Source of the DNA: Lewinella sp041392765
Lineage (GTDB): Bacteria > Bacteroidota > Bacteroidia > Chitinophagales > Saprospiraceae
Reading direction: 5' to 3'
DNA length: 64,000 nucleotides
Assembly: GCA_041392765.1 (NCBI GenBank)
Contig: JAWKLL010000005.1
Coordinates: 141,325-205,324 of the forward strand
A model generated the notes under the pieces. That model made no database searches. It had not been told where the DNA came from and saw only the letters and a list, made by a program, of their open reading frames with translations. Within the stretch, counting starts at the first letter, position 1, and every line of letters starts with the position of its first letter. The position numbers and the translations under genes were made by a program. Positions 17,048-26,939 of this stretch are shown piece after piece.

Positions 17048-17087
17048 TTTTTTATTAGCTGGTGAGTGCAGTTGCATACGCTGTGTT

Positions 17088-18851
17088 TTATTTCATTCTA
17101 TCTTTCCAATTTATTATCCGAAAAGAAAAATCTAAAGATTTTATATCAAGTTCAAGAGGAAGTAATCCCCCATCAGGAGCTTTGGCCTGCCCCTCTACAA
17201 TGGCTTCAGCATCCCAGTTTCCTCTCGTAAATTTAAACTTGGCAGGTAAATGTACATCCACTGTAATCTCTCTTTCAAAATCCGAGATTCTTTTTAAGCG
17301 AAAAACAGAATTCCAATTAGCCAAATTAGGTTGGTCGCCAGCAATATAAACTTCGTCTTCTTTGTTGGGTACTGTTACCCGAATGGTTTTTTCGTATTTT
17401 TCCATAGAGGTGTTAACCCCAATTCTATGCAGTTTTGAAATACTGGCATTAAAAGCACTGACATTCGTGTAAACCGGCGTTTGCGAATCAAGAACTTTTT
17501 TCCCATCCACCACGAACTGATAATTGTAGATACCTTCCGGAAGATGGACTTTGGTCATCCATCTACCATCTTTTTTTATCATAAAATCGTAAACGCCACC
17601 CTGGAGGCCAATTACGAATACATTAGTTGCATCCTGATGACCATTTAATTCTATGGTAGTATTTGCATCTGCCGGGAACACACCTTCGAATTTTGCCAAT
17701 ACAGCCTCTACGTCCATGCTGGTCTCAGGAATCCTGTTTTTATATTCTTTGATAATTTCAATGGCTTTGCTTTTGTTTCCGTGATTAAAATAACAAATAG
17801 CCCTTGCCCCGGTCATCCAATGACCAATCGGGTTGGTCTTAAGGTATTCTTCCAAGAATGGAAGGGCTTCCATGTCATAATCACTTGCAATCTGGTTGTT
17901 GACAAAAGCTGCCAAATAAGCATCTCTACTATTCGGTGGAAGTTCGAGGTTATTAAATTTTTTAAAAGCCTGCTCTCCTCCTTCGGCGACATAAGAATTA
18001 TAAACTTCTGAAATTGGATTATTGGGGAAGAGTTCTCTTAATAAATAAGATTTTCTTCCTTGTGCCAAAAGGGCCTTAATGTTGGTCTTATAAGGATGCT
18101 CATAATCCAGCGCAAAGTAAAACCAGATGTCACCGGTGTTAAGATTTTGAATGTTAGTGTATATGGTTGAAATATAACCCCGTTGGGCAGTTTTTTCACT
18201 TATATCCCTGAATACATCAAATCCAGGTTCATTTTTATCCAAAATATCCTTAGCAATTGGAAACCTCCAACACCCATAGGTTTCTTCGTTACCGCAGATA
18301 CTAAAATTGGTCGATAGCTGATACGTTTCATTTGTTAAGATTTTGCTTCCGGTGGGGTCTATCATTGCGAAATGGCCATTTTTATCCGCTATATGCATCT
18401 GTGCTCCCTTGAATCCTATCTCAAACCAATAGACTTCAAAAAAAGCAACCACTTCTTCCACTGTTTCGAAATTTGCCAGTAAATGGCTCAATATGGCAGC
18501 ATCACCCTTAGGAAATTTCTTTTTCTTGTCAAGGTCATGAATAATATATTCTCTGCCCGACATGTCTAGTGTGTTGAAATCATAAAACAATCCCGCTTCG
18601 TTCATACCTCCTTGAACCAAAACATTCTCACCATTTTCGGGTGTATGATAGGATAACGTAAAGTATCCAAATTTTGCCTCCGGAGTTTTTGGAAATACAT
18701 TGATATAGTTGTAAAAACTAAAAATATTGTCCTCGTTATTTCCTGCCCACACATTTCCGTGTTTATCCTTTCCGCAGAAAATGGTACAGGCATTTGAATA
18801 ATTCGATATACCGATAATGAATAAAAAGAGTAGTATTTTAAGGTTTCGCAT
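17088..18851 (-). CDS. Secreted Ntn hydrolase with TPR-like and two carbohydrate-binding-like domains
   Basis: 587 residues. After a signal peptide (MRNLKILLFLFIIGISNYSN) comes ACTIFCGKDKHGNVWAGNNE; the Cys after the Ala would be the N-terminal nucleophile of a choloylglycine hydrolase/penicillin acylase-like Ntn fold, with QGGMNEAGLFYDFN and a D/N-rich core. Residues ~330-400 are helical and TPR-like. Then follow a CBM48/AMPK-glycogen-binding-like domain (IGLQGGVYDFMIKKDGRWMT, PEGIYNYQFVVDGK) and a CBM20-like domain (VYIAGDQPNLANWNSVFRL to FKFTRGNWDAEA). Such domains usually bind starch-like glucans or linear polymers. The substrate is unknown. The gene is second in an operon with a beta-lactamase-like serine hydrolase and an AraC regulator. 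Confidence 0.7.
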   Translation of the reverse strand: MRNLKILLFLFIIGISNYSNACTIFCGKDKHGNVWAGNNEDNIFSFYNYINVFPKTPEAKFGYFTLSYHTPENGENVLVQGGMNEAGLFYDFNTLDMSGREYIIHDLDKKKKFPKGDAAILSHLLANFETVEEVVAFFEVYWFEIGFKGAQMHIADKNGHFAMIDPTGSKILTNETYQLSTNFSICGNEETYGCWRFPIAKDILDKNEPGFDVFRDISEKTAQRGYISTIYTNIQNLNTGDIWFYFALDYEHPYKTNIKALLAQGRKSYLLRELFPNNPISEVYNSYVAEGGEQAFKKFNNLELPPNSRDAYLAAFVNNQIASDYDMEALPFLEEYLKTNPIGHWMTGARAICYFNHGNKSKAIEIIKEYKNRIPETSMDVEAVLAKFEGVFPADANTTIELNGHQDATNVFVIGLQGGVYDFMIKKDGRWMTKVHLPEGIYNYQFVVDGKKVLDSQTPVYTNVSAFNASISKLHRIGVNTSMEKYEKTIRVTVPNKEDEVYIAGDQPNLANWNSVFRLKRISDFEREITVDVHLPAKFKFTRGNWDAEAIVEGQAKAPDGGLLPLELDIKSLDFSFRIINWKDRMK

Positions 18852-18919
18852 TTTTGTTGTTTATGATAAAGACATCGTGACTTTTAAAAAGTTACAGTTA
18901 TTCATTCAAGAATGAAAAA

Positions 18920-20014
18920 TTAATTGTTTTCTATTTTACCTCCAATCATCTCTTTTAAATCATCAATAACCTTTGAAGCGCCCGTTTTTCCATTATCATC
19001 AAAATTGGACAATACCACAATGGTAATCCCTGAATCCTTGAAATCCATCAACTCTGTACGAACGCCGAACCAGCCTCCTGAATGTCCAAAAATTACCTCA
19101 CTGTAGCGTTGGTCAATATCTACCCCATATCCTAAATGGGTATTGTACCCTTTAACTCTGGGTGTGAGCATCATCTCTTTCGTATTCTCACTGAAGAACA
19201 AGTTGTTTCTAAGCGCCCTTGAGAAAAGGTATAAATCTTCAACGGTCGAATAATGGGAACCTGCAGGTGATGCCTTTGACAGGTAGTAGTCGTTTCTTGA
19301 ATAATAATTTTTGTCCCCAAAAGTGCTTGTATATCCACTTGCTTTATTGCTCACTATGGAATCCGTTTCAATGGCCAGCGAGTTTTTCATTCCCGCTTTT
19401 TTAAACACGTTTTGGTCGATATAATCATAATAATCCATCCCTGTAATTTTCTCTATGATCAACCCGAGAATTACAAATCCAGCGCCATTATATTTATAGC
19501 TTGTACCTGGAGAGAACGCCAATGGCTCATTTACGAACAATGGCAAATAATCAGACACTTTTTTGTAATTCAGTTTATTTGATTCTAGATAATTTCCTCC
19601 ATAGAATGGTTGTAGCCCAGACGTATGTGTCAATAATTGCTCGATAGTGACCGAATCCCTGACTGTACTATTGGGATAATCGGGCAAATAGGTTCCCACA
19701 ACGGCATCCATTTTTAGTTTTCCCTGTTCAAATAATTGCAAGACGGCAACCGAAGTGATCATTTTTGTAATGGATGCAATATTGAATTTGGTATCCACTT
19801 CATTCTTTATATTGTATTCGATACTAGCATTACCAAAAGCCCTTTTCACTAGGATGGAGTCATGTTGCGCAATCAAAATCGTTCCTGAAAAATCATGTAG
19901 TTGGTCTAAATATTCCTTGCATTTTGTACTTAAGTCCCTTTTTGCCTGCGCATTTGAAATAGTAGAAAAGGCTAATAGAAGCAATACAGTAAGTATAGTG
20001 TTTCTCAAATTCAT
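18920..20014 (-). CDS. Secreted serine hydrolase, beta-lactamase/D-Ala-D-Ala peptidase family
   Basis: 364 residues with a signal peptide (MNLRNTILTVLLLLAFSTIS). The class C beta-lactamase/DD-peptidase motifs are present: SITK (catalytic Ser-x-x-Lys) near residue 82, YKYNGAG (Tyr-x-Asn) near 175, and GHSGGWFG near 320 in place of KTG. Proteins of this type (PF00144) range from esterases to DD-peptidases, and a true beta-lactamase is not implied. First gene of an operon with the Ntn hydrolase, a hypothetical protein and AraC. It starts ~100 bp after repeat copy B and its core site. Confidence 0.85.
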   Translation of the reverse strand: MNLRNTILTVLLLLAFSTISNAQAKRDLSTKCKEYLDQLHDFSGTILIAQHDSILVKRAFGNASIEYNIKNEVDTKFNIASITKMITSVAVLQLFEQGKLKMDAVVGTYLPDYPNSTVRDSVTIEQLLTHTSGLQPFYGGNYLESNKLNYKKVSDYLPLFVNEPLAFSPGTSYKYNGAGFVILGLIIEKITGMDYYDYIDQNVFKKAGMKNSLAIETDSIVSNKASGYTSTFGDKNYYSRNDYYLSKASPAGSHYSTVEDLYLFSRALRNNLFFSENTKEMMLTPRVKGYNTHLGYGVDIDQRYSEVIFGHSGGWFGVRTELMDFKDSGITIVVLSNFDDNGKTGASKVIDDLKEMIGGKIENN

Positions 20015-20115
20015 TGCTATAGGTTTGTTTGATTTAGTATTTCAATAATGCACTGTTGTAGTTTCTCGGGTTCGGTATTAAACACGGTATGTCACGATTT
20101 CCTAAACCAATAGAA

Positions 20116-20575
20116 CGCTAAGGACTGCCCACGACCCCACACCATCCCGATAGCTATCAGGACTCCTACTGGCTCTATAGCGCCAACAGCTCCCTTGCAC
20201 GAACCGACCGCTAGGCTACCCTCTTTCGGCTACAAGGGAACATCGCTTTTTGGCTCTTTGCGGCAACGTGGTGAGTTAATGGCAAGTTACGGGTTTTACA
20301 TGGGTTTTTACGCCCACTTTTGGGATTTTTCACCCCTTCTATCTTTGTTAGGCTTACCTACGGCCACTGACTACTCTACACTCCTGTATAAATACTCACC
20401 GTGGCCGCACGGTAGTTCTGCAATGCCATCCATTCTCATGAATCCTTTGGATATACTCTTCTTTTGTTTTCATACCTTTGTTTGGGTGAAAAAATTTCGC
20501 CAAAAATAGGACTACTGAAAATTTAAAACAGTATTCAGTGTATTAAGAGTGGAATTTGTATAAGATTTGTTCAAC
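20116..20575 (-). repeat. Cassette-array repeat, copy B (with recombinase relic)
   Basis: Homologous to copy A over its length, including GAACCGACCGCTAGGCTACC and CCCACTTTTGGGATTTTT. The attC arm is degenerate (its outer boxes GTGCAAG and GTTCTAT no longer fit) and carries a TCCCGATAGCTATCAGGA palindrome. Homology stops at GTTCAAC (20569-20575), the same core-site position as in copy A. Confidence 0.7.
20376..20473 (-). pseudogene. N-terminal fragment of a tyrosine recombinase, copy B
   Basis: MKTKEEYIQRI, then after a frameshift EWMALQNYRAATVSIYTGV and a stop. This is the same SAM-like N-terminal piece as copy A (12549-12680) with substitutions. No catalytic domain is present. Confidence 0.5.
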
Positions 20576-20658
20576 GTTTGGCTTGCTGCCGTGCCGCCGA
20601 TGCGTTGGATTTGCCGGGCTAGCTGTTCGGCGGCATGGACAGCAAGCCTTTGTTACTC
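20569..20658 (-). other. attC-like recombination site 3
   Basis: On the minus strand it starts near GAGTAAC, at the stop codon of the small frame 20653-20781, and ends at GTTGAAC (fits GTTRRRY). The arms GGCTTGCTG and CAGCAAGCC, then GTGCCGCCG and CGGCGGCAT, form a bulged palindrome around a loop of ~25 nt, as attC sites do. The left box does not fit RYYYAAC beyond its AAC. Confidence 0.5.
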
Positions 20659-20781
20659 CTTTTTGGAATTATTGTCTCTTAGTTGTTCCAAAACTTCTTG
20701 TACGAATTCTTTTCCTTTGGCAATTGCACGTTGTTGCCACCATAGTATCGCAAATAAGATACACAGTTTCAATTGATTCAT
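20653..20781 (-). CDS. Small protein (42 residues) coupled to the AIPR gene
   Basis: MNQLKLCILFAILWWQQRAI followed by AKGKEFVQEVLEQLRDNNSK and KE. The ATG overlaps the last stop codon of the AIPR reading frame (TAATG), so translation could be coupled, and the frame ends exactly at attC-like site 3. It is too short to assign. It could be a real accessory peptide of the AIPR cassette or a displaced tail. Confidence 0.35.
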   Translation of the reverse strand: MNQLKLCILFAILWWQQRAIAKGKEFVQEVLEQLRDNNSKKE

Positions 20782-22328
20782 TAAAGTTCAGGGGTCAATA
20801 ATGTTAAATCTAATGTTTCTATGTCACCTTTGGTCGCCTTTTGCTTTTCAGTAATCTGCAACATAAATACATGGATACATGAAATTTAGCCAATGTGAGT
20901 TCTGCTTAGTATAGGGGAAGCAAATTCTTTAAAGCAGTCTCAACGGCTAAATGTAGTTGAACAGCCTTTAAATAGATTTTTATTGGCAATTCGACTAAAA
21001 TATCTTCATAATCAGCATTATTTTTTATTAAAGTTGACGGGCGTGCTCTTGCGTAATCTGGTTTTTGATGAAGTATCGACATTATTATTTGCGCTAAGAA
21101 AGGGATACTAATTATCTTTTTGATTGGTTTACCCTGATTTTTATGATAGTTTTTACGTCTATCATAAAAGTATCCATTCGACAGTAAAATCTTCAATATC
21201 TCTATGAATTGGGTCGGTGGCTCTCAAAGAAGCAGGTGGAATATTTGTCTGGCTATTAGTAGCCTTGATTACTTTTAGTCTGCTTTTTTCGTTATCTGCT
21301 TTAATTACTCTCACTAGGACATTATAGGGTAATATCAATCCTGTTATTTTTAAAATAATTATATAAATTTCAAATGATGTCTGTAAGCCATTGACTATTT
21401 GTGGGTCTTCAATATGCAGTTTCTTACTTGTAAAAGTTGCATTAGTTACTGTGATAGTAATACCATTATTCAACCACCAAAATCTTCTCCTAGATTAGTT
21501 ACAGTTAAGGTTTCTCTTATGGCAACATTAACTTCAACTTTACCTTGATAGTCCCTAATGTTTGCATCAAAAATACTTAATCAAGTCACCATTTTCAGAT
21601 TTGATAAAATTGTAGTAGTTTTTAATGGAACAATCGCAATGTAACCCCCATCTTGAGTAGAAATTGGATTGTCCGTCAATAAAATATCTTTAGATTGTAG
21701 CTGTTCTCTCCTTGATAACTCAATCAATCTTTGAGCAGTAATGAACTCAAAATTCACTTCTGCTTTATCGAAAAGTCTTATAAGTGTTGTTTTCAAATTT
21801 TCAACTTTACGTTCAACATTCTGGTGTATCTCTGTTCCTTTCGTGACGTAATAGTAATTAAATTTAAGAACTGAAATTTGACGCTAAATGCAAGTATTGT
21901 TTTCTAAATATATCAATATTTTGTAACAAATCTGCATGTAAACGCCTTTAAGGCTTTCAACAGATTTTGAAAAATCAAATAAATCCAAGGCACTTGAAAT
22001 AAATTTTTCTACTGCCGTTTCTCCAAAACCAGTTGTATTCTTTGCTTGAATTATATTGATTTCAATAACTGAATTCCTCTTGCCTTCAATCAAATCAGAA
22101 TCTTTTTGTACAAGGTCGGAATTTACAAAAGTGTAAATAGTATCTATCCCGCCATCGCCACCATTATCAACAATACCTTGTTCTATCTCATCATAAGACA
22201 ATTCTGCGTCTTTAAGAAGTTGCTCGGTGACAAAAAATTCAAAAAATCATCCGAGTTAGAAGTCGGTTCCTATCAATTCTCTTTTGTTCAAGTAGAGTGT
22301 CTAAAATTATCTGCTGGTTGCTTGACAT
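20781..22328 (-). pseudogene. AIPR family abortive-infection protein, frameshifted
   Basis: AIPR proteins (abortive infection phage resistance, PF10592) are ~500-600 residues. Here the frame begins MSSNQQIILDTLLEQKRID, and after one missing T in a run becomes TEQLLKDAELSYDEIEQGI and NGGDGGIDTIYTFVN, a family hallmark, with QAKNTTGFGETAVEKF. Further pieces read NNGITITVTNATF and PQIVNGLQTSFEI, also typical. At least five frame breaks separate the pieces, so as sequenced it is inactive. The ATG lies ~20 bp after a GTTAGGC core site. The gene probably arrived as a defence cassette. Confidence 0.7.
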
Positions 22329-22343
22329 TTTTATTTTTTTAAA

Positions 22344-22355
22344 GTTAGGCCTAAC
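22344..22355. other. Palindromic cassette core site GTTAGGCCTAAC
   Basis: Combines GTTAGGC (GTTRRRY) and GCCTAAC (RYYYAAC) in one palindrome just upstream of the AIPR start codon (22326-22328). It is the expected position for the start of a cassette read on the minus strand. No clear attC arm is visible beyond it. Confidence 0.4.
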
Positions 22356-23510
22356 AATAATTTCACGCATCACGCATAAACCCACTGCCTCTGCAGGTTA
22401 ACCTATCCATCCAAAGCGATGCCGAAAGCTGTTTTGGGGCGGTGTCATGCCTAAGCAGCGCGATCGAAACAAAGATAAGTTATCCATGCAAAACATACAA
22501 TGTATCGACTCATTTTTTCTATACCCCAATTATGCAAGGCATTTCGCGGCAATTACAAACAATCAAGGCCATTATTATGGTATCATCGAATATAGACAAT
22601 GAGGCGCTTATCCGTTGATAAACGTTTGTAAACGATTATATCGGATAATATCTTTTACGCAGTTTCAGTATGGGGAAAAACACGAGATGTTCGTTTACGA
22701 AGCCTACAAAAGGATTCGTAAACGTAACGGCAATATGATCCAAACGTTTTTTACCGCGATTACGCCTACGAATCCTAAAAGGCCTTATGTGTGGACACAT
22801 CTGGTCAACCTGTTGGTTAACAAAAATGTGTCTTTAGTAATTGCTGTAAACAAACGTTTCTTCATAAATGGATACCCTACTACTCATGATTGCGTATTTT
22901 CTGCCACCTTTCAGGTTTTATTTACTTGTATTACAGTTTGTTACAATCAGTTCACCCCTTCGGGGTTTGATTAAAAAGCCTACAAGCCTTTGTAAAAAAA
23001 TCCCGAAGGGATGGCAATATTGTAAAGTTCCATCATCACGAACAGCCTTGAACCCCGAGGGGGTGGTATAGAAGAGGATGGACTTCACGCTTTCAGGCAA
23101 GAAGCACAACGGTTTGCAGGTCTTAATTAATAGATACAATTTACTGAAAAAGAGTGTCTTGTGATGTGGCACACCCATTTGTGTTCACACATAAGGCCTA
23201 CAAAAGGATTCGTAAACGTAACTGTAACTATCGGACAACTTCGAGTTGTCCGACAGCTACCTTGTTTAGGGAGATTTTCCGAATCACAAGTTATAAATTT
23301 TATTTTCCCCCATACTAGCATGGTGTCTATGTCAGGGACGTTGCTGGATTGGGACGACCCTGCCCGCGTAGGGGGCTGGAGTGGGTGGCGCGTTAGCGAC
23401 ACCGCCCCTGGAGCCGTTAGCACGTAAGCACCCGACCCTGCGGCGCAACGAAGCGGTTGGAGCCACAGGGCACGCTACTCAAGCGTATTGACATCACTTG
23501 CCTTGTTTTT
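22356..23510. repeat. Non-coding region built of inverted and direct repeats
   Basis: No credible gene is seen. A perfect 10-bp palindrome, CGTTTACGAA and TTCGTAAACG, lies at 22692-22724. The stretch TACAAAAGGATTCGTAAACG at about 22705-22724 recurs at 23199-23218. A ~33-bp segment at 22767-22801 (...CTAAAAGGCCTTATGTGTGG...) recurs in inverted orientation at 23180-23213. CACCCCTTCGGGGTTTG (22954 on) and AACCCCGAGGGGGTGG (23050 on) are another inverted pair. This looks like nested or decayed mobile DNA. Confidence 0.6.
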
Positions 23511-25157
23511 TCAAATCGCGCCTGCGTACACGGGTGTCTTTTTCTTCACTTTGGGTGCCTGTGTTTTCACCCTTTTGATGCGGGTATCGTACTTCTGTAA
23601 GATGGAATAAGCCTGAGATACGGTGCTTTCCTGATGCGCCTTGTTGACGGATGTGACTACATAGGTGTAGGTTTCGCCCACGTCAGTACGGGTATCAAAG
23701 TAGGTGAACCGCTTGGCGTTGCCCTTGCCGATGGGGGTAATGGCTAATATGTTGGCGGGTTTTCCAAGTCGCCGGGTTTGGCACCGTTGAAGCGGTAGAT
23801 GACGTGATAGTGGGCGTTTTCGCGTATGCGGTGACGGCTGTTCCGGGTTTCCACTTGAGGCGGACGGCTTCGTTTTCCAACGGGGTCGCCCCAGTTGCAC
23901 TGGCATGGGGCGGGTGTACTCGAGTTCGGGACGTTCGAGCCATAAAGCCGGGTAGCGGTAGTGAGTGGCGCAGGCTGTCTTTGAGCCGCAGGGGCGGGTT
24001 TAGCAGCGACTTAGCGCTAAAGTAAGCACTACCGGAAGTTTGGAAGTTGCGGCGATTGAGGTCAATTTGACGGGGAATTTCCGCAGGATCATGCCAAGCC
24101 GCTTCTTTGTTGTCGCCAACTTTATAGGCAGCATGACCGATGTAGAGGGCAGTCCACGAGCGTTCTGGCTCCACCACTGTACTAGTTTTTGGTGATCGGC
24201 GGGTTCAAAACCAATATGCCAATAGAGTTGCGGGATAACGTAATCGATCCAGCCCTTGTTGATCCAGTTGAGCACATCGGCGTGGAGATCGTCGTAGGAG
24301 GTTACACCCGCACGGGTATCAGACCACCGCTGTGGGTCGGTGCTTTTTTGCGCCATACGCCAAAGGGGCTGACACCGAATTGAATATTCGGGCTAGTATC
24401 TTTGATGCGATTGTAGAGTGCCTCCACTAATTTGTCGGTATTGCTGCGTCGCCAGTCGTTGATATCGTTGAAAGGCTGGCCGTAGAACCGGAAGGTAGTG
24501 CTATCGAGGAAGGGGTGTCCTTGACGGGATAGGGGTAGAAAGTAATCGTCGATGTGGATTCCATCGAGTGTATAGTTATCTACGAGTTCGCCTACGACAT
24601 CCTGAGGTGGTCTCTGACGGCAGGGATACCGGGGTTGAAATACATTTTGCCGCCATAAGCAACCATCCAATCGGGGTGAGTAAATACGGGGTGGGTGAGG
24701 AATAGCTGAGAAGTATCCATATTCATGGAAGCCCTGAAGGGTTGATGCAGGCGTGGAACTCCATAGCGCGGGCGTGGGTTTCCTCAATCATAAAGGCGAG
24801 CAGGTCGAACTCGTCTTTTGGCGGTGCTCCTTGCCTGCCTGTGGAGTAGGCAGACCAAGGTGCGTACTGGCTGGGATAGATAGCATCAGCAGCGGGGCGT
24901 ACCTGTACGAACACTGCGTTTAGGCACAAGTCCTTGAGTTGGTCGAGCAGGTTTTGTACTGTTCCTTGAGGCGATAGGGTCGGTAGATGGAGATTTGGGG
25001 TTAATCAATATTAAGCACTAGTGGCTACCCATGCAGCGCGCAATTCTCGCTTAGGCGCCTGAACTGCTTGTTGGGGCAAAGCCGTTTGGGCTACCAAGAA
25101 CGTACTAAGGAAGAGCAGACAGCATAGGCTAGTGACTGCGAGACGAAATACACGCAT
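23511..25157 (-). pseudogene. YddW-like glycosyl hydrolase (GHL10), frameshifted
   Basis: Starts with a signal peptide (MRVFRLAVTSLCCLLFLSTF) and PKRELRAAWVAT, the usual beginning of GHL10 proteins. In shifted frames follow VFVQVRPAADAIYPS, EFHACINPSGLP, DNYTLDGIHIDDYF (the central motif) and NIQFGVSPFGVWRK. The C-terminal ~150 residues look like fibronectin III-type repeats (TYVVTSVNKAHQESTVS). At least five frame breaks occur. A periplasmic or secreted glycan-cleaving role is likely from the family; the substrate is unknown. Confidence 0.7.
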
Positions 25158-25325
25158 ATTGATAGATTTGCAAAATTTCAAAAGGGTAAAAGTACAATAT
25201 GTATGGGGAAAAAAATAAATTCAGCATTTTCTGAGTCAAAGAAATCGGATAAAACACTTTCAATGAACCGCTTATTCATCCGATTGCCTTTGACAATCTG
25301 AATTTATTATTTTCTTATCCCTATT

Positions 25326-26794
25326 TCAGGATTCTTTCGCAATAGCTTCTAATGCCTCGCCAGCTTCTTCGCGGCAGGTTTTTTCGAGCCAGTAACGGTT
25401 TACGATATTAGAAGATTGTTGGATTTCTAGATAAAGTTTGGCAAAGCGCTCTTCCTTACGCACCCCTGCTACTACCTTGGGTTGTTGCTTGATGGTGGTC
25501 AACTTCTTGGCGTAGCGCAAGAAGTTGTTGTATTGCTTTTTCAAATCCACGGTCATTTTTCGGTTTCGGATGACATATATGCGGAAGGTATCGATGAGTG
25601 ACATCAAGGCTTCTGTATCGCCCAATGCGTAGTAGGTAGCAAGGAGGAGGTTATTATAATTGAGGTGGTATTTGACATCTGAAAATCTAACTTAGTAGCA
25701 AGTGATCGAGGGCTTCACTGTATCGTTGCTTGGAAAAATTGAGTGAGCCATATTGTAATTGTAGGAGTTCTCTTTCCTTTTTTCGGGTAGCTTATCCTTG
25801 TAGGTTTCCAGAAAGTATTCCGTCCATTCAAATTCACCTAGGCTACAGCCCAAGACTGTAATGTTTTTATAGTTCCATTCATTCAGTAGGCCATTGGTAA
25901 GAATAAGATTGGTATTCAAGCCTTCTTGATAAAGTTCAAAAGTTCTTTTGGAAATTGCGCTGTCCTTTGTTGATTTGTCGTACACAATAATTATTGGCGA
26001 AGAGTAGAGATCCCGCTGCTCGGTGGGCGAAAGCTGGGGGATGTTGTGCTTGAGCATGGATTTCAACACTTGGTAATGCGGGGTCGTCGTCGTGCCTGAG
26101 GCTCATCAAAATGGTGTAGTAAAGCTTAATGGAAACATCCTCACTAAACCGATCAGCCTGTTGGTGATAGTAGTCAATAATCGTGTCCAGCGCACCATAC
26201 TCAAAGTGCGAATTCACGAGTATCTGGTTAGCCGTCATTTCGCAACTGTGCGAGTTTTTCCAGCAGAAAGAACTTATCGATTGCCTCGGACAATTCTTGT
26301 AGAGAATCCGTTTTACTGCGGTCTTCGTGGTGGGTGTTGTAATAAGCGATGGTATTGAGGTAACGATATTGGGCATATTGGTACTCGCTATCGCGGTAGG
26401 GGTAAGCCTCTAGTTTTTTGGCCAACAGCTTGGCTCGGTTGGTGAGGAGATTAAACTGATTGTCTTGAAAGGCCGCTTCCAACAAGAGAATATCTTGCGT
26501 AAAGGCAATTCTTCAAACCGCTGCTGAGCCCTAAAACTATGATAAAGTTTTCAGGTTCGACATCAAATTGAAAAGCGTTTGCTCATCATAGCCTTCTTTG
26601 GGAAATAATTTCTGGAAAACTATCTTTCTATCCAACTTTTCTGGCCTCTTATCCACAAAATTGTAGATGTAATCCAACAATTCAATAGTTTTGGTATGCT
26701 GATTAAAATAAGGAGAAATAACAAACTGCCGAAAGGCTTGGCGGTCCTTTGGGGATAAATTTTGTATATTAACAATGAGTTTACTTTCCTTCAT
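25326..26794 (-). pseudogene. TPR-like protein of unknown function, frameshifted; paralogue of the 58500-59921 gene
   Basis: The start is the ATG at 26792-26794 (MKESKLIVNIQNLSPKDRQA). The N-terminus, FRQFVISPYFNQHTKTIELL and KIVFQKLFPKEGYDEQTLFN, parallels EFAKWLDSSFFNQRQDVADL and KERIYRKLFPNEPFDDAKFR of the intact 473-residue gene at 58500. The rest is helical and appears in five shifted pieces. The family is common in Bacteroidota, but its function is unknown to me. The gene is AT-richer than its paralogue. Confidence 0.6.
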
Positions 26795-26838
26795 AGTTGT
26801 TTTTTTAATCAGAAATGAGCTATTATTTTTGCATAAAA

Positions 26839-26846
26839 CAAAGATA
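26839..26846 (-). promoter_or_regulatory. Probable -7 box for the gene starting at 26794
   Basis: TATCTTTG on the minus strand, an exact TAnnTTTG match, about 45 bp upstream of the start codon. A T-rich stretch occupies the -33 position, without a clear TTG. Confidence 0.45.
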
Positions 26847-26939
26847 AACAGCAACTTAAAAAAAATACACACCTAAAATCATGCCAGAAAGTTAGTAAAA
26901 AGTACGATGTAAGGGTGAAAAAAAATTTCACTTTTGTGT

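Noticed and set aside
12321..20575. Functional integrase in the repeat units
   Set aside because: Only the N-terminal ~40 codons are present; no Arg/His/Tyr catalytic region follows in either copy.
22615..22974. 119-codon plus-strand frame in the repeat block
   Set aside because: It is composed of the repeated GTAAACG-type sequence, has no family and no clear ribosome-binding site.
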